Source: Vibrio owensii CAIM 1854 = LMG 25443 (GTDB lineage Bacteria > Pseudomonadota > Gammaproteobacteria > Enterobacterales > Vibrionaceae). From it: DNA of 64,000 nt. The position numbers were made by a program, and so were the translations under genes. Where the stretch lies: NCBI RefSeq assembly GCF_000817815.1, contig NZ_JPRD01000055.1, positions 1-64,000 of the forward strand. Direction: 5' to 3'. This document shows, in pieces, positions 8,709-17,230 of this stretch (the stretch's first letter is position 1; each line of letters opens with the position of its first letter). The notes below the pieces were generated by a model, which worked only from the letters and a program-made list of their open reading frames with translations, had not been told where the DNA came from and made no database searches.

Positions 8709-9212
8709 TTACATGGTCCAAGTGTTGTCCCCAGAAGTAATCACTTTCTGAATTGGGTCACTACCGTCATAGAACCAAATCTCAACAAGCAGGTTACCTT
8801 GGCTATCAGAGACATTAAAGTCGACGTTTGTTGTACCGTTGTTGAGTGGAACCGATGCGACTTTACTTGGGTATCTTGCGTCGTAGTTACCTGAACTGTT
8901 CTCTACAAACTCTTTGTACACGCTTAGGTGTGCTCGTTGTGAAGAGAAACCACTGATGTCTACATTGAGCGTACCTTCCGTCACTGGGTTGTAGCTAAAG
9001 TCATCTGGTACTACTAGATCCTGCATGGTTGCATCTTCTACTGTTACTGTTGTCTCTTCTTCGGTCGTTTCTTCCTGCTGGGTAGTATCTTCCTCTGGCA
9101 CGGTGGTTTGGGTTGGTGGAGGTGTGCTGTTACCACCACCTCCTCCGCCGCCACCGCCTCCGCCACAAGCTGTTAGTGCTAATCCCATGATGATTGTGAT
9201 AAGTGCTTTCAT
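8709..9212 (-). CDS. Poly-glycine lipoprotein, unknown function
   Basis: The 167-residue predicted lipoprotein has signal sequence MKALITIIMGLALTAC with lipobox LTAC and Cys16. The lipidated cysteine is followed by eleven glycines in a row (9132-9164), then a proline/threonine patch and an acidic Glu/Thr linker to about residue 65. A compact C-terminal domain of about 100 residues follows. It contains repeated strands and ends in TSGDNTWTM. The glycine run uses mixed GGC, GGA and GGT codons, so it is not a simple slippage tract. The gene begins 12 bp after the stop of the LruC gene, so the two are co-transcribed. The linker would hold the C-terminal domain away from the membrane. Function is unknown, perhaps linked to the LruC protein. 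Confidence 0.8.
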   Translation of the reverse strand: MKALITIIMGLALTACGGGGGGGGGGGNSTPPPTQTTVPEEDTTQQEETTEEETTVTVEDATMQDLVVPDDFSYNPVTEGTLNVDISGFSSQRAHLSVYKEFVENSSGNYDARYPSKVASVPLNNGTTNVDFNVSDSQGNLLVEIWFYDGSDPIQKVITSGDNTWTM

Positions 9213-9224
9213 AATGTTATCTCC

Positions 9225-11330
9225 CTATGGAATGTAGCATTTGTTAGGTGTTGGAGCGGTGTGCCAATCTGTGCTTAGTTCGCCACCAGACTCAGCCCAA
9301 GTTTGGAATTGAGGGTATGCATCGACCATGTCTACACGCTCTAGCGGCCAATCCCAATCCTCTACTATCAACAGTGCCCAAGGTAAGTTGTTTGCTGTTT
9401 TGAAGTACACACCTTGTGCAGGGTCACTTGCATCGACGCCGACACCGAAGAGGTTTTGGTCATCAAACTGTTCTGTTGGTGCTTGGTCTGCTAAGTGAAC
9501 TTCCCATTTACGACCTGGCTGGAAGGTAATACCGTCGCCATGGTAAGTCCCCGGCGTTGCGAAGATGAACGGGTCGTATGGCATGGCTTGAATGGCTGAA
9601 CGGTCAGATCCTTCAGTGAAGTACACATTCAAGGTAAAGGTGAGTGAGACATTATCATCACAGCCAGACTCGGTACGGAAGTAGCTACAGCTGCTCGCCG
9701 CGTGTGTGCTTAAGTCTTCACTGATGATGAAAATGGCTTCATCAGAAATACTTTCCAAGCCATTAGATGCTTGTTCTACACCATTGAAGGATAGCGTTGT
9801 TAATCCGTTTTCAATTGAGCTTCTTAAAACACCCGGTAGTCGGATTGCGAAGCCATTTTTGTAACTTGCGCCGTAAGCCGCTAGGTCACCAGTAATTTGA
9901 ATATTCTCAACATGACCCGCAAGACTGGTTTCAGTTATGCGGAATTTCACGACCACATCATTCATGTCGTAGTCTGCGGTGTATGGCCAGTTATCTTCAT
10001 AAGCCACGGTGGCGTAATCTTCTGCACTCGGGAAATATTCCACGGAGTAACCATTACCAGTGATGGTAATTGGGTAATCTTCAACTTCACCAGACGTTGA
10101 GCCACCATCGTAGTTTAATCCGGTTTGTTGGCTAAAGCGGAATCGGCTCCAGCTTGAACCTTCCGTTGCAGCGGTTGAAACTACAAACGGTAGGGGATTA
10201 TTACCCGCAGACAGTAATTGGTCAGTAAAGACTTGTTCGCCTTCATCATCAAAGTCACCATCGCGGTTCCAGTCAAACCATGCTGATAGGTAGCCAGAAG
10301 TAGAAGCCGTCACATTCACAATTGAACTTAAGCCCGGGTCAAGTGCGGATACAAAACCAACACCATCTTCATCAGCGGTGCCTACAGAGTTGTCGTTTGC
10401 TTGACCGTCGGCATCACCATCTGGAGCGACGGAACCAAGCCAAGTTACACCGTCCACCTCGTGGCGAGGACCGTTTGACGCAAGCGTGGTGTGGTAGCTG
10501 TCTGGAGCATCACCAAAATCAATTGGCTCGTCTTCGTCAATCACTGGAGCATTTGCACAACGTGCACCATCATTTTGGCTTGAGCTTGGACCGTTGGATA
10601 CAAACTCAACTGCAGGAACGATACCTGCTGCGATATTGGCTGCGTTACCTTCCGAAAGGTCAACACGATAGATTTTGCCATCTTGGTTACGTGACACGTA
10701 GTAGTTGCCGTTTACATCGAAGTAGCCAGCACCAAATGTGCCTAGCTCGCCAGTGTCACCTATCGCAGTCGTATTACCATTCGATGGGTTGAACTGATAC
10801 AGCACTCCAGAGTTATTGTCGATGCCGTAAAGGGAGCCGTCGCCTGGATGGAATGCAAAGTCTGTTAGGTTCACGGTCGCTGTTGAACTAATTTTCACGA
10901 TGCTCAATGTCGCATTTGGATCAGAATCGAGCGGAGAAAGGTCAATGGAGAAAAGTCCTTTGCCTTTGCGGTACAAGTAGTAGACGTGGTTGTAAACGTC
11001 ACCTACGTAAAACGTGTGGTCGGTTGGAAGACCCGAAACATCAAGCGTCTCTGCTTGGAAGTCTTGACCAAGACGAACAATCTTTTTGTTTGTGGTGTCG
11101 TAGCCGTAAATATAACGGTCAGTGAAGTTAAAACCTACCCCGTTAATGCCCGAAGCCAAACCTGTGTCGTCCTCTAAAAGAGTCGTAGAACCAGTAACCA
11201 AATTGACGCCATAGATTTGAACCGGGGTTGATTGGAATAGGTATGCTTTACTTGGGCATGTGTCAAATGGCGCCGCTTGTGCATAAGCGCTCGCTATTAG
11301 AGACCCAAGTAGTAGTGATGTCCTTTTCAT
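9225..11330 (-). CDS. Secreted LruC-domain protein with beta-propeller and GEVED domains
   Basis: I start it at the ATG at 11330, which AGGGCG precedes and which yields a normal signal peptide ending AQAAP (701 residues). After the signal comes an N-terminal region (about 20-250) with repeated YGIDNNSG and YVSRNQDGKIYRVD motifs, resembling a beta-propeller of the DUF6923 type. A GEVED domain follows, seen in FGDAPDSYHTT, WFDWNRDGDFDDEGEQVF and SGEVEDYPITI. The C-terminal half is an LruC domain, recognisable in PSAEDYATVAYEDNWP and DYDMNDVVVKFRITE. Such proteins are exported and likely surface-associated, and Asp-rich GEVED segments suggest calcium. The molecular role is not known. The lipoprotein gene follows directly, so the products may work together. 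Confidence 0.85.
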   Translation of the reverse strand: MKRTSLLLGSLIASAYAQAAPFDTCPSKAYLFQSTPVQIYGVNLVTGSTTLLEDDTGLASGINGVGFNFTDRYIYGYDTTNKKIVRLGQDFQAETLDVSGLPTDHTFYVGDVYNHVYYLYRKGKGLFSIDLSPLDSDPNATLSIVKISSTATVNLTDFAFHPGDGSLYGIDNNSGVLYQFNPSNGNTTAIGDTGELGTFGAGYFDVNGNYYVSRNQDGKIYRVDLSEGNAANIAAGIVPAVEFVSNGPSSSQNDGARCANAPVIDEDEPIDFGDAPDSYHTTLASNGPRHEVDGVTWLGSVAPDGDADGQANDNSVGTADEDGVGFVSALDPGLSSIVNVTASTSGYLSAWFDWNRDGDFDDEGEQVFTDQLLSAGNNPLPFVVSTAATEGSSWSRFRFSQQTGLNYDGGSTSGEVEDYPITITGNGYSVEYFPSAEDYATVAYEDNWPYTADYDMNDVVVKFRITETSLAGHVENIQITGDLAAYGASYKNGFAIRLPGVLRSSIENGLTTLSFNGVEQASNGLESISDEAIFIISEDLSTHAASSCSYFRTESGCDDNVSLTFTLNVYFTEGSDRSAIQAMPYDPFIFATPGTYHGDGITFQPGRKWEVHLADQAPTEQFDDQNLFGVGVDASDPAQGVYFKTANNLPWALLIVEDWDWPLERVDMVDAYPQFQTWAESGGELSTDWHTAPTPNKCYIP

Positions 11331-11454
11331 AATTCGCCCTCTCATTGGTTCGTAATATATGCAATGAAAGGAATGTGCCAAATTTTAAATTATTGAATTT
11401 TATGAAATTAAAATTTGTAAGAAAAAGGGTTTTAAATCTGATTGTCAAAATGAG

Positions 11455-11485
11455 AAAAAAGCCCAACATCGAGTTGGGCTTTTTA
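11455..11485 (-). terminator. Terminator downstream of moeB (bidirectional form)
   Basis: AAAAGCCCAAC (11457-11467) pairs with 11473-11483 around a 5-nt loop, with A- and T-runs on both sides. It lies 22 bp past the moeB stop. Confidence 0.8.
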
Positions 11486-11506
11486 GGAATGATTAGAGGT
11501 TTAGAA

Positions 11507-12256
11507 CTAACTACAAACCGGACAGGTAGGCATTTTCATCAGATTCATTTCTCGCCAAGACATGCTGAGCGCATCGAGAATCAAAATTTTGCCTTTCTTT
11601 GGTTGGCCGTAATCAGCAATCACTTTGATCGCCTCCATCGCTTGTACTGCGCCAACAATACCCACAACAGGAGCCATGACTCCGGCTTCGACACAACTTA
11701 ACGCACCGCTGCCGAAGAGGGCACTTAAGCACTGGTAACATGGTTGAGTTGGGTCGTCGTAAGTAAACACACTCACTTGGCCTTCCATGCGAATGGCCGC
11801 GCCTGAAATTAGCGGTGTTTTGGTCGCAAAACATAGGCGGTTAAGTTGATTGCGCGTATCGACGTTATCTGATGCATCGACAACAATAGTGTGCTGCTTA
11901 ATCAGGCTCTCTAACGCTGTATCATCAAGACGTTTTGCGATGGTATCTACGATGATGTGCGGGTTAAGTTCGCGTAGTGCATCGGCCGCTGATTCTACCT
12001 TCTTACGACCAATATCCGCATCGTGGTGCAGCACTTGGCGCTGAAGGTTAGACAGCTCGACGATATCATCATCAATCAGCGTGATTTTACCGACACCAGC
12101 CGTCGCCAAATATTGGCTTGATGCGCAGCCTAAACCGCCAGCACCAAGCATCAATACCGATGCTTGTTTGAGTGCTTCTTGTCCTTCAAAGTCAAACTGA
12201 CGAAGAATGATTTGGCGGTTGTAACGCAGCATTTCCTGATCGGAAAGAATATCCAC
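11507..12256 (-). CDS. moeB: Molybdopterin-synthase adenylyltransferase MoeB
   Basis: E1-like enzyme that adenylates the C-terminal glycine of MoaD, so that it can be sulfurated for molybdopterin synthesis. The 249-residue length matches the E. coli enzyme. The Rossmann-type ATP site MLGAGGLGCASSQYLATAGV (about 35-54) is present, as are the DDDIVELSNLQRQ segment and the conserved DASDN. Two CxxC pairs, CYQC and the C-terminal CPVC, supply the structural zinc. It begins 9 bp after moeA on the same strand, the standard moeAB pair, and the terminator at 11455 ends the unit. A ThiF identity is possible from sequence alone, but the moeA neighbour argues for MoeB. Confidence 0.93.
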   Translation of the reverse strand: MDILSDQEMLRYNRQIILRQFDFEGQEALKQASVLMLGAGGLGCASSQYLATAGVGKITLIDDDIVELSNLQRQVLHHDADIGRKKVESAADALRELNPHIIVDTIAKRLDDTALESLIKQHTIVVDASDNVDTRNQLNRLCFATKTPLISGAAIRMEGQVSVFTYDDPTQPCYQCLSALFGSGALSCVEAGVMAPVVGIVGAVQAMEAIKVIADYGQPKKGKILILDALSMSWREMNLMKMPTCPVCS

Positions 12257-12265
12257 AACGTCTTC

Positions 12266-13501
12266 CTAGTAAAGGGTTGAGTTGAATAGTTGAATCTGAA
12301 CCGTTTCGCCCACTTCAACTCGGCCGCGTTCACGTTCCAATACAACAAAACAGTTCGCTAGGCTCATTGAGCGGAATGCACCAGAGCTTTGGTTACCGGT
12401 TGTTTCAACCACAAACTTGCCATCTTCCAATGTGTAGATACCACGTTGGTAATCGGTACGCCCCGGTGCTTTCTTAAAGGCGGTTTTGGTTGTTGCAGGA
12501 ATAGACTCGGGTGCTTTCCATTCGGTGTGGCCTGCAAGTTTTGCCAGCATTGGTTGAACAAGCACGTACATAGTAAGAACTGCAGAAACAGGGTTACCCG
12601 GCAGACCACAGAACCAAGCTGTACTTAGCTTACCAAATGCGAAAGGTTTACCCGGCTTGATTGCTAGCTTCCAGAAACCAATTTCACCAAGCTCTTCAAG
12701 AATGTCTTTGGTGTAATCCGCTTCGCCCACACTGACACCGCCTGAGGTCACTACCACATCTGCCAATGTTTGCGCTTGTTCAAAGGTCGCTTTTAGAGTC
12801 TCTGGGCAATCTGGAATGATGCCAAGATCAACGGCTTCACAACCGAAGTTCTCGATAAGCGGTTTAATACCGTAACGGTTGCTATCGTAAATCTGACCTT
12901 CGTCTAGCGGCTCGCCCAGTGGTTTAAGTTCATCACCAGTAGAAAAGAAAGCAACTTTTGGCTTACGTACTACTGTTACATGGCTCACACCAAGAGACGC
13001 AATCATCGGAATATCGCGAGGTGTTAAACGCGCACCTTTTGCCAATACGATGTCGCCTTGCTTGATGTCGTCACCTGTTGGGCGGATGTTGTTTTGCGGC
13101 TTCACGTCAGTTTGATTGAACTGAATGCCAGCATCCGTCACTTCTGTGTTTTCTTGCATGATAACGGCATCACAACCCTGTGGGATTTTTGCGCCAGTCA
13201 TGATGCGAACACAGGTACCTTGAGGCCATTCACCTTCAAAAGGTTGTCCTGCAAATGATTTACCTGCCAGAGGCAATACAGAAGATGACTCAAGCTCTTG
13301 AATCCGAATAGCGTAGCCATCCATTGCTGAGTTATCGAATGGCGGTACGTGAATAGGAGACAAGATGTCTTCTGCCAGTACAAAACCGAGAGCTTCTGCA
13401 AGTGGAAGAGAAAGCGTTGTTTGGATAGGTTTGATTTGCGATAGCATTTTGTCCATCGCTTCTTCAATTGGCATCAAGCCAGGTGCGTCGCAGCAGCCCA
13501 T
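12266..13501 (-). CDS. moeA: Molybdopterin molybdenumtransferase MoeA
   Basis: Inserts molybdate into adenylylated molybdopterin, the last common step of molybdenum cofactor synthesis. The 411 residues carry the family order: an N-terminal domain with HVPPFDNSAMDGYAI, the IMTGAKIPQGCDAVIMQE segment, then the MoCF-binding domain with FFSTGDEL, YDSNRYGI, VVTSGGVSVGEADYTKDIL and KPGKPFAFGK, ending with the GLPGNPVSA loop. All the usual catalytic patches are intact. The gene starts with ATG at 13501, and moeB lies 9 bp downstream. It is divergent from folE across a 287-bp gap, the arrangement usual in gamma-proteobacteria. Confidence 0.95.
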   Translation of the reverse strand: MGCCDAPGLMPIEEAMDKMLSQIKPIQTTLSLPLAEALGFVLAEDILSPIHVPPFDNSAMDGYAIRIQELESSSVLPLAGKSFAGQPFEGEWPQGTCVRIMTGAKIPQGCDAVIMQENTEVTDAGIQFNQTDVKPQNNIRPTGDDIKQGDIVLAKGARLTPRDIPMIASLGVSHVTVVRKPKVAFFSTGDELKPLGEPLDEGQIYDSNRYGIKPLIENFGCEAVDLGIIPDCPETLKATFEQAQTLADVVVTSGGVSVGEADYTKDILEELGEIGFWKLAIKPGKPFAFGKLSTAWFCGLPGNPVSAVLTMYVLVQPMLAKLAGHTEWKAPESIPATTKTAFKKAPGRTDYQRGIYTLEDGKFVVETTGNQSSGAFRSMSLANCFVVLERERGRVEVGETVQIQLFNSTLY

Positions 13502-13663
13502 TGAGAAAATCCTGTGTTCTTTTGTTTTGTGGCAACTTTACCATAAAAAGGGGACCGAGTAAGAATGTCCACCTATAAAATATGGGTGTAATTATTCAAA
13601 AATCCGAGTATCCTTGTCAGCCATCCGAAAGGGGTAAAAAGCCCGCGGAGCTCAATAAAATCA

Positions 13664-13713
13664 GCTCAGTACCTATATTTGATGTGACTTGGTGTAAAGA
13701 CACGAAACTGAGC
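13664..13713 (+). promoter_or_regulatory. Structured stretch in the folE/moeA divergent gap
   Basis: GCTCAGT (13664-13670) can pair with ACTGAGC (13707-13713), enclosing a GTGT/ACAC hairpin around 13692-13703. This lies about 75-125 bp before folE in the 287-bp gap, and a nearby AGCTCA repeat allows other pairings. It might be a 5' leader structure or a protein site. I cannot match it to a known riboswitch. Confidence 0.25.
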
Positions 13714-13788
13714 AACTCAAAGCGAAAAATATGAATGCAATTTTGATTGGGTTTGTATTAAAGCGGAAGTAACAAAAGAGGAAGTGGA

Positions 13789-14442
13789 ATGTCAGGTCTT
13801 AGCGAGTCAGCGAAGTTGGTAAAAGAAGCGCTAGAGCAACGCGGTTTGGAAACGCCAATGCGTCCAAACAACGTAAGTCGTGAAGAGAAGAAAGAGAAGA
13901 TCGAACACCACATGCGTGAGATCTTAGGTCTGCTTCAACTTGACCTTACCGACGATAGCCTAGAAGAAACCCCACACCGCATTGCTAAGATGTACGTTGA
14001 CGAAATCTTCTCTGGTCTGGATTACTCTAACTTCCCTAAAATCACGGTGATTGAGAACAAGATGAACGTGAGCGAGATGGTTCGCGTGAAGGACATCACA
14101 GTGACCAGTACTTGTGAACACCACCTTGTGACCATTGATGGCAAGGCGGCTGTGGCTTACATTCCACGTGGCAAGATCATTGGCCTATCAAAGATCAACC
14201 GTATCGTTCGCTTCTTTGCCCAGCGTCCACAAGTTCAAGAGCGTATGACTCAGCAGATTCTTGTTGCACTTCAAACGTTGCTTGAGTCTGATGATGTGGC
14301 AGTGACAATTGACGCAACACACTACTGTGTGAAATCTCGCGGTGTGATGGATGCAACCAGCGAAACGACGACAACAGCATTGGGTGGAATCTTCAAAAGC
14401 AACCCAGCAACGCGTGCCGAGTTTCTGCACGGTTTACGCTAA
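13789..14442 (+). CDS. folE: GTP cyclohydrolase I
   Basis: Converts GTP to 7,8-dihydroneopterin triphosphate, the first step of tetrahydrofolate synthesis. The 217-residue protein has the zinc ligands Cys109 and His112 in TSTCEHHLV and Cys180 in HYCVKSRG. GKIIGLSKINRIV and FAQRPQVQERMTQQI complete the active-site core. The start ATG is preceded by AGAGGAAG. It is monocistronic, with a terminator 23 bp after the stop, and divergent from moeA. Both pathways consume GTP-derived pterins, which may explain the shared gap, though this pairing is only positional. Confidence 0.97.
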   Translation: MSGLSESAKLVKEALEQRGLETPMRPNNVSREEKKEKIEHHMREILGLLQLDLTDDSLEETPHRIAKMYVDEIFSGLDYSNFPKITVIENKMNVSEMVRVKDITVTSTCEHHLVTIDGKAAVAYIPRGKIIGLSKINRIVRFFAQRPQVQERMTQQILVALQTLLESDDVAVTIDATHYCVKSRGVMDATSETTTTALGGIFKSNPATRAEFLHGLR

Positions 14443-14464
14443 GTAACAAAGCACTATTCTAAGA

Positions 14465-14488
14465 GGATGGCAAACGCCATCCTTTTTT
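14465..14488 (+). terminator. folE terminator
   Basis: GGATGGC (14465-14471) pairs with GCCATCC (14476-14482) around a 4-nt AAAC loop, followed by six T. Confidence 0.88.
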
Positions 14489-14554
14489 GTATCTGTCTGA
14501 AATGAATAATGATTTGAGAATGAATACGACAAAAATCATTTATCGATTTCTGTG

Positions 14555-14583
14555 TTGACAGTCACATGCGATAGACTTAATAT
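14555..14583 (+). promoter_or_regulatory. Sigma-70 promoter of the NRAMP-like gene
   Basis: A perfect -35 TTGACA (14555-14560), 17-bp spacer and -10 TAATAT (14578-14583) predict transcription from about 14590. That leaves a leader of about 130 nt before the coding start. The leader contains hairpins such as CTTTCT/AGAAAG just before the gene. Confidence 0.7.
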
Positions 14584-14719
14584 CCGCGCCCAGCAAACGG
14601 TTGCGAAGGCTTCACTTCTCTATTCGTTCTGCCCAATTTGATTCTTCAAGCTCAGCTGATCTCGGTCAGTTGTCTTTCTGTTTTCTAATAGTAGAAAGGC
14701 AACAAAATTGAGATTTGGC

Positions 14720-15961
14720 ATGACCACACAAACCACCATCAACTCGACTGCTCCCGCTTCTATTCAAGCATCGGAAAACAGTTGGCAAAAGAAAGCAATT
14801 CTTAGTGTCGCGTTCTTAATGGCGACCACGTCTGTTGGACCTGGCTTTTTAACCCAAACAGCGGTCTTCACCAATATCTACAAAATCGACATGGCATTCC
14901 CTGTGTTTGCATCCATGTTTATCACCTTTGGTATTGTGATGAACTTATGGCGCATCGTAGGTGTGTCTGGTATGCGCATTCAAGATATTGCCAACAAAGT
15001 TGCACCGGGGATGGGCTACGTGGTGGGCATTCTGTTGGCTCTTGGCGCTGTCGCTTTTAACTTTGGTAACGTAAGTGGTTCTGCACTCGGCATTAACGTT
15101 TTGACGGGTGTGGATACGACTTGGGGGGCTCTTTTTACAGGCGTAGTAGGTTGTTTGCTGTTTGTGGTGCACAACGCTTCTAAACGCATGGACCAAATGG
15201 CACGCTACCTTGGCTTGTTTATGATCATCTTGATTGCGTATGTTGCGATGACCAGTTTGCCGCCAATGGGGGAGACCTTGAGCGCAGCAGTAATGCCTAC
15301 TGATGTTGGCAGCCTGCTATTACCGACGCTAACGATCGTTGGTGGCGCAGTCGGTGGCTATTACACAGGCGCACAGCGTTTGGTTGATATCGGCTTGAAA
15401 GGTAAAGAGAACGTACCCGCTATCAAAACCGCAGCATGGGCCGGTATTTCGATTGCCGTGGTGATTCGTATCCTGTTGTTTATGGCCGTGTTCGGTGTGA
15501 TTGCGACAGGCGCGACTTTGGATTCTGCAAACCCAGCCGCAGACGCGTTCCGTCAAGGTGCGGGAGAGGTAGGTTACTTTATCTTTGGTTTGGTGTTGTT
15601 TGTTGCTTCGATTACCTCGGTTGTGGGTAACTCGTACATGGCGATTTCCCTTATCAAAACGCTGTTCCCAGTTGTGTCTCGCAACGAGAAAGCATGGTGT
15701 GTCGGTTTCATTATTATCACATCGCTTGGCACTGTGACGATGGATATGCCGATTTTGCTGCTAATGCTGGCTGGCCTTGTTAACAGCATTATCCTGCCAA
15801 TCGTTTTAGGTATGGTGCTGGTGGCGACACGCAGAAAAGACATCGTAGGTGACTACAAACACCCAGCCTATTTAACGCTTACGGGCGTTGCGATTGTCGT
15901 GGTGATGGCGGCATCAAGCATGACCAATATCAGCAACTTTATGGCCAAGTTTATAGGCTAA
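14720..15961 (+). CDS. Divergent NRAMP-family transporter
   Basis: An integral inner-membrane protein of about 413 residues with about 11 hydrophobic helices. The fold-level signature of the NRAMP/SLC11 group is visible in SVGPGFLTQT in TM1 and GGAVGGYYTGAQRLVDIGLKG in the TM6 region. The two metal-binding motifs of true manganese/iron carriers, DPGN in TM1 and MPH in TM6, are both absent, so metal specificity cannot be assumed. Other NRAMP-related groups with altered motifs are known to move other ions. I choose the ATG at 14720. A TTG at 14708 has a better-spaced AAAGG and would add four residues. A strong promoter and a leader of about 130 nt precede it, and a bidirectional terminator follows. 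Confidence 0.7.
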   Translation: MTTQTTINSTAPASIQASENSWQKKAILSVAFLMATTSVGPGFLTQTAVFTNIYKIDMAFPVFASMFITFGIVMNLWRIVGVSGMRIQDIANKVAPGMGYVVGILLALGAVAFNFGNVSGSALGINVLTGVDTTWGALFTGVVGCLLFVVHNASKRMDQMARYLGLFMIILIAYVAMTSLPPMGETLSAAVMPTDVGSLLLPTLTIVGGAVGGYYTGAQRLVDIGLKGKENVPAIKTAAWAGISIAVVIRILLFMAVFGVIATGATLDSANPAADAFRQGAGEVGYFIFGLVLFVASITSVVGNSYMAISLIKTLFPVVSRNEKAWCVGFIIITSLGTVTMDMPILLLMLAGLVNSIILPIVLGMVLVATRRKDIVGDYKHPAYLTLTGVAIVVVMAASSMTNISNFMAKFIG

Positions 15962-16026
15962 CTCAATGCATCGGCTAACGTGTGTCGAGTAATGTTTATT
16001 GGGCATGAGCCTGCAAAGAACAAAAG

Positions 16027-16056
16027 AAAACGACCTCGCAATGAGGTCGTTTTTTA
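16027..16056. terminator. Bidirectional terminator between convergent transporter genes
   Basis: AAAACGACCTC (16027-16037) pairs with GAGGTCGTTTT (16043-16053) around a 5-nt loop. T-runs on both strands serve the NRAMP-like and TehA-like genes. Confidence 0.85.
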
Positions 16057-16074
16057 TGTTTGTTTTGAAGGCGT

Positions 16075-17019
16075 TCATACCAGTTCTGGCCAGTACATTT
16101 TTACATAACCAGCAGAAACCCAAACGACAAGTACCGTCGCAATGCTTAACTCTAAGAATCCAAAATCGTGCAACCAATGCCAGTGGGGATGAGACTCAGC
16201 AAAAAAGGTGGTGAGGCGATGCATCGCAATAGCACTGATAACGGAAGGGAAGGTCACGGCCGCAATAGATGGCTGGAACTTCAAACGCATTAAGCGGAAG
16301 TAACACAGGTAAATCAGCAACGTCATGGTGATTGCGATGCCCGCCAATGCGCCTGTCAGAATCGGGTCTGGCTCGCCAAAGTTGACCAAATACGCCGCTA
16401 AAGACAAGTTTACTGGTGCTGCCATGATCGCCAATGTTGGACGTGCACGGCGTGGCAGGGAACCAAAGAACACCAAACGATATAGCACTAATGGCAACAT
16501 AAAGAAGTAAATGCCAATACACATCATTGCCAAGGTTTCAGAAAACACATTATGGCCGAATTGAGAACCTGCAAGGGAAGAGCTGATCAAGCCAACCGGA
16601 TATAAGAACCAACTTGGCACGATGTTCGACATCTTGAAGTTCATGATCTGGAAACCAAAGAACAACACCATCATCGTAAAATGAAGTAAGACCGCCACAA
16701 ACCACAATGGATAAGCAATAAGTGGTGCTACTGCCGCAAGGTAGTCACACAGTACGAGCAAGGCCATGCTCATCGGAGCCATTAAGCTACCACTTAGCGG
16801 GTGTTTGATATCCGCCATAAACAGGCGAGGGCTGGTGGCGTATTTTAGGAGAACTGGAGTGAGGAGCAATGCACCAAGTGCAGCAAGAAATGGTCTTATC
16901 GGTTCGCCAATGTCAGGAATGTATAAAGCCCAAGCTTGTCCAAGCCCTATCATACCCAGTGCCAAAGCCGCTTGCGAAGGCGGGACACTGTAAAACTGTA
17001 CAAGTCTTCTCCAGTTCAA
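16075..17019 (-). CDS. TehA/SLAC1-type (TDT family) membrane transporter
   Basis: The 314-residue membrane protein has about ten hydrophobic helices, the layout of the tellurite-resistance/dicarboxylate transporter family that includes TehA, Mae1 and plant SLAC1 anion channels. Recognisable patches are VPPSQAALALGMIGLGQAW at the N-terminus and the central DIKHPLSGSLMAPMSMALL and FYLVPVGL-like segments. TehA-like channels pass small anions, but the true substrate here is unknown. The ATG at 17019 is followed by a normal N-terminus. The gene converges on the NRAMP-like gene and shares its terminator. I see no TehB partner, so a tellurite role is not supported. Confidence 0.78.
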   Translation of the reverse strand: MNWRRLVQFYSVPPSQAALALGMIGLGQAWALYIPDIGEPIRPFLAALGALLLTPVLLKYATSPRLFMADIKHPLSGSLMAPMSMALLVLCDYLAAVAPLIAYPLWFVAVLLHFTMMVLFFGFQIMNFKMSNIVPSWFLYPVGLISSSLAGSQFGHNVFSETLAMMCIGIYFFMLPLVLYRLVFFGSLPRRARPTLAIMAAPVNLSLAAYLVNFGEPDPILTGALAGIAITMTLLIYLCYFRLMRLKFQPSIAAVTFPSVISAIAMHRLTTFFAESHPHWHWLHDFGFLELSIATVLVVWVSAGYVKMYWPELV

Positions 17020-17180
17020 AACTACTCCGAGATTGGATGAATCACTCTAATTTGAGGCGAGAATACTAACAATATTCATGAGTCGTTACCCTTAAATATT
17101 ATAAGTAAATATCAGAGAATGGGAATTTTGTGAGTTTGGTAGGGAAATTTTGTAGAGAGATGCAAAAACGCAGAATTACT

Positions 17181-17221
17181 GGCTCCAAACTAACATCTTA
17201 TGAGGAAGATAATTTGGAGCC
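17181..17221 (-). terminator. Inverted repeat after clcA
   Basis: GGCTCCAAA (17181-17189) pairs with TTTGGAGCC (17213-17221), and an inner ATCTT/AAGAT pair extends the stem. It lies 10 bp past the clcA stop. No U-run follows on the minus strand, so it may be a 3'-end stabiliser rather than an intrinsic terminator. Confidence 0.45.
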
Positions 17222-17230
17222 GACATTAAG

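Noticed and set aside
10322..10792. Plus-strand open frame of 156 codons opposite the LruC gene
   Set aside because: Its composition is biased and it lies wholly inside a well-supported minus-strand gene.
13590..13720. Possible molybdenum-cofactor or folate riboswitch between moeA and folE
   Set aside because: The stems present do not match the motifs I know for either class, so I list only a structured stretch.
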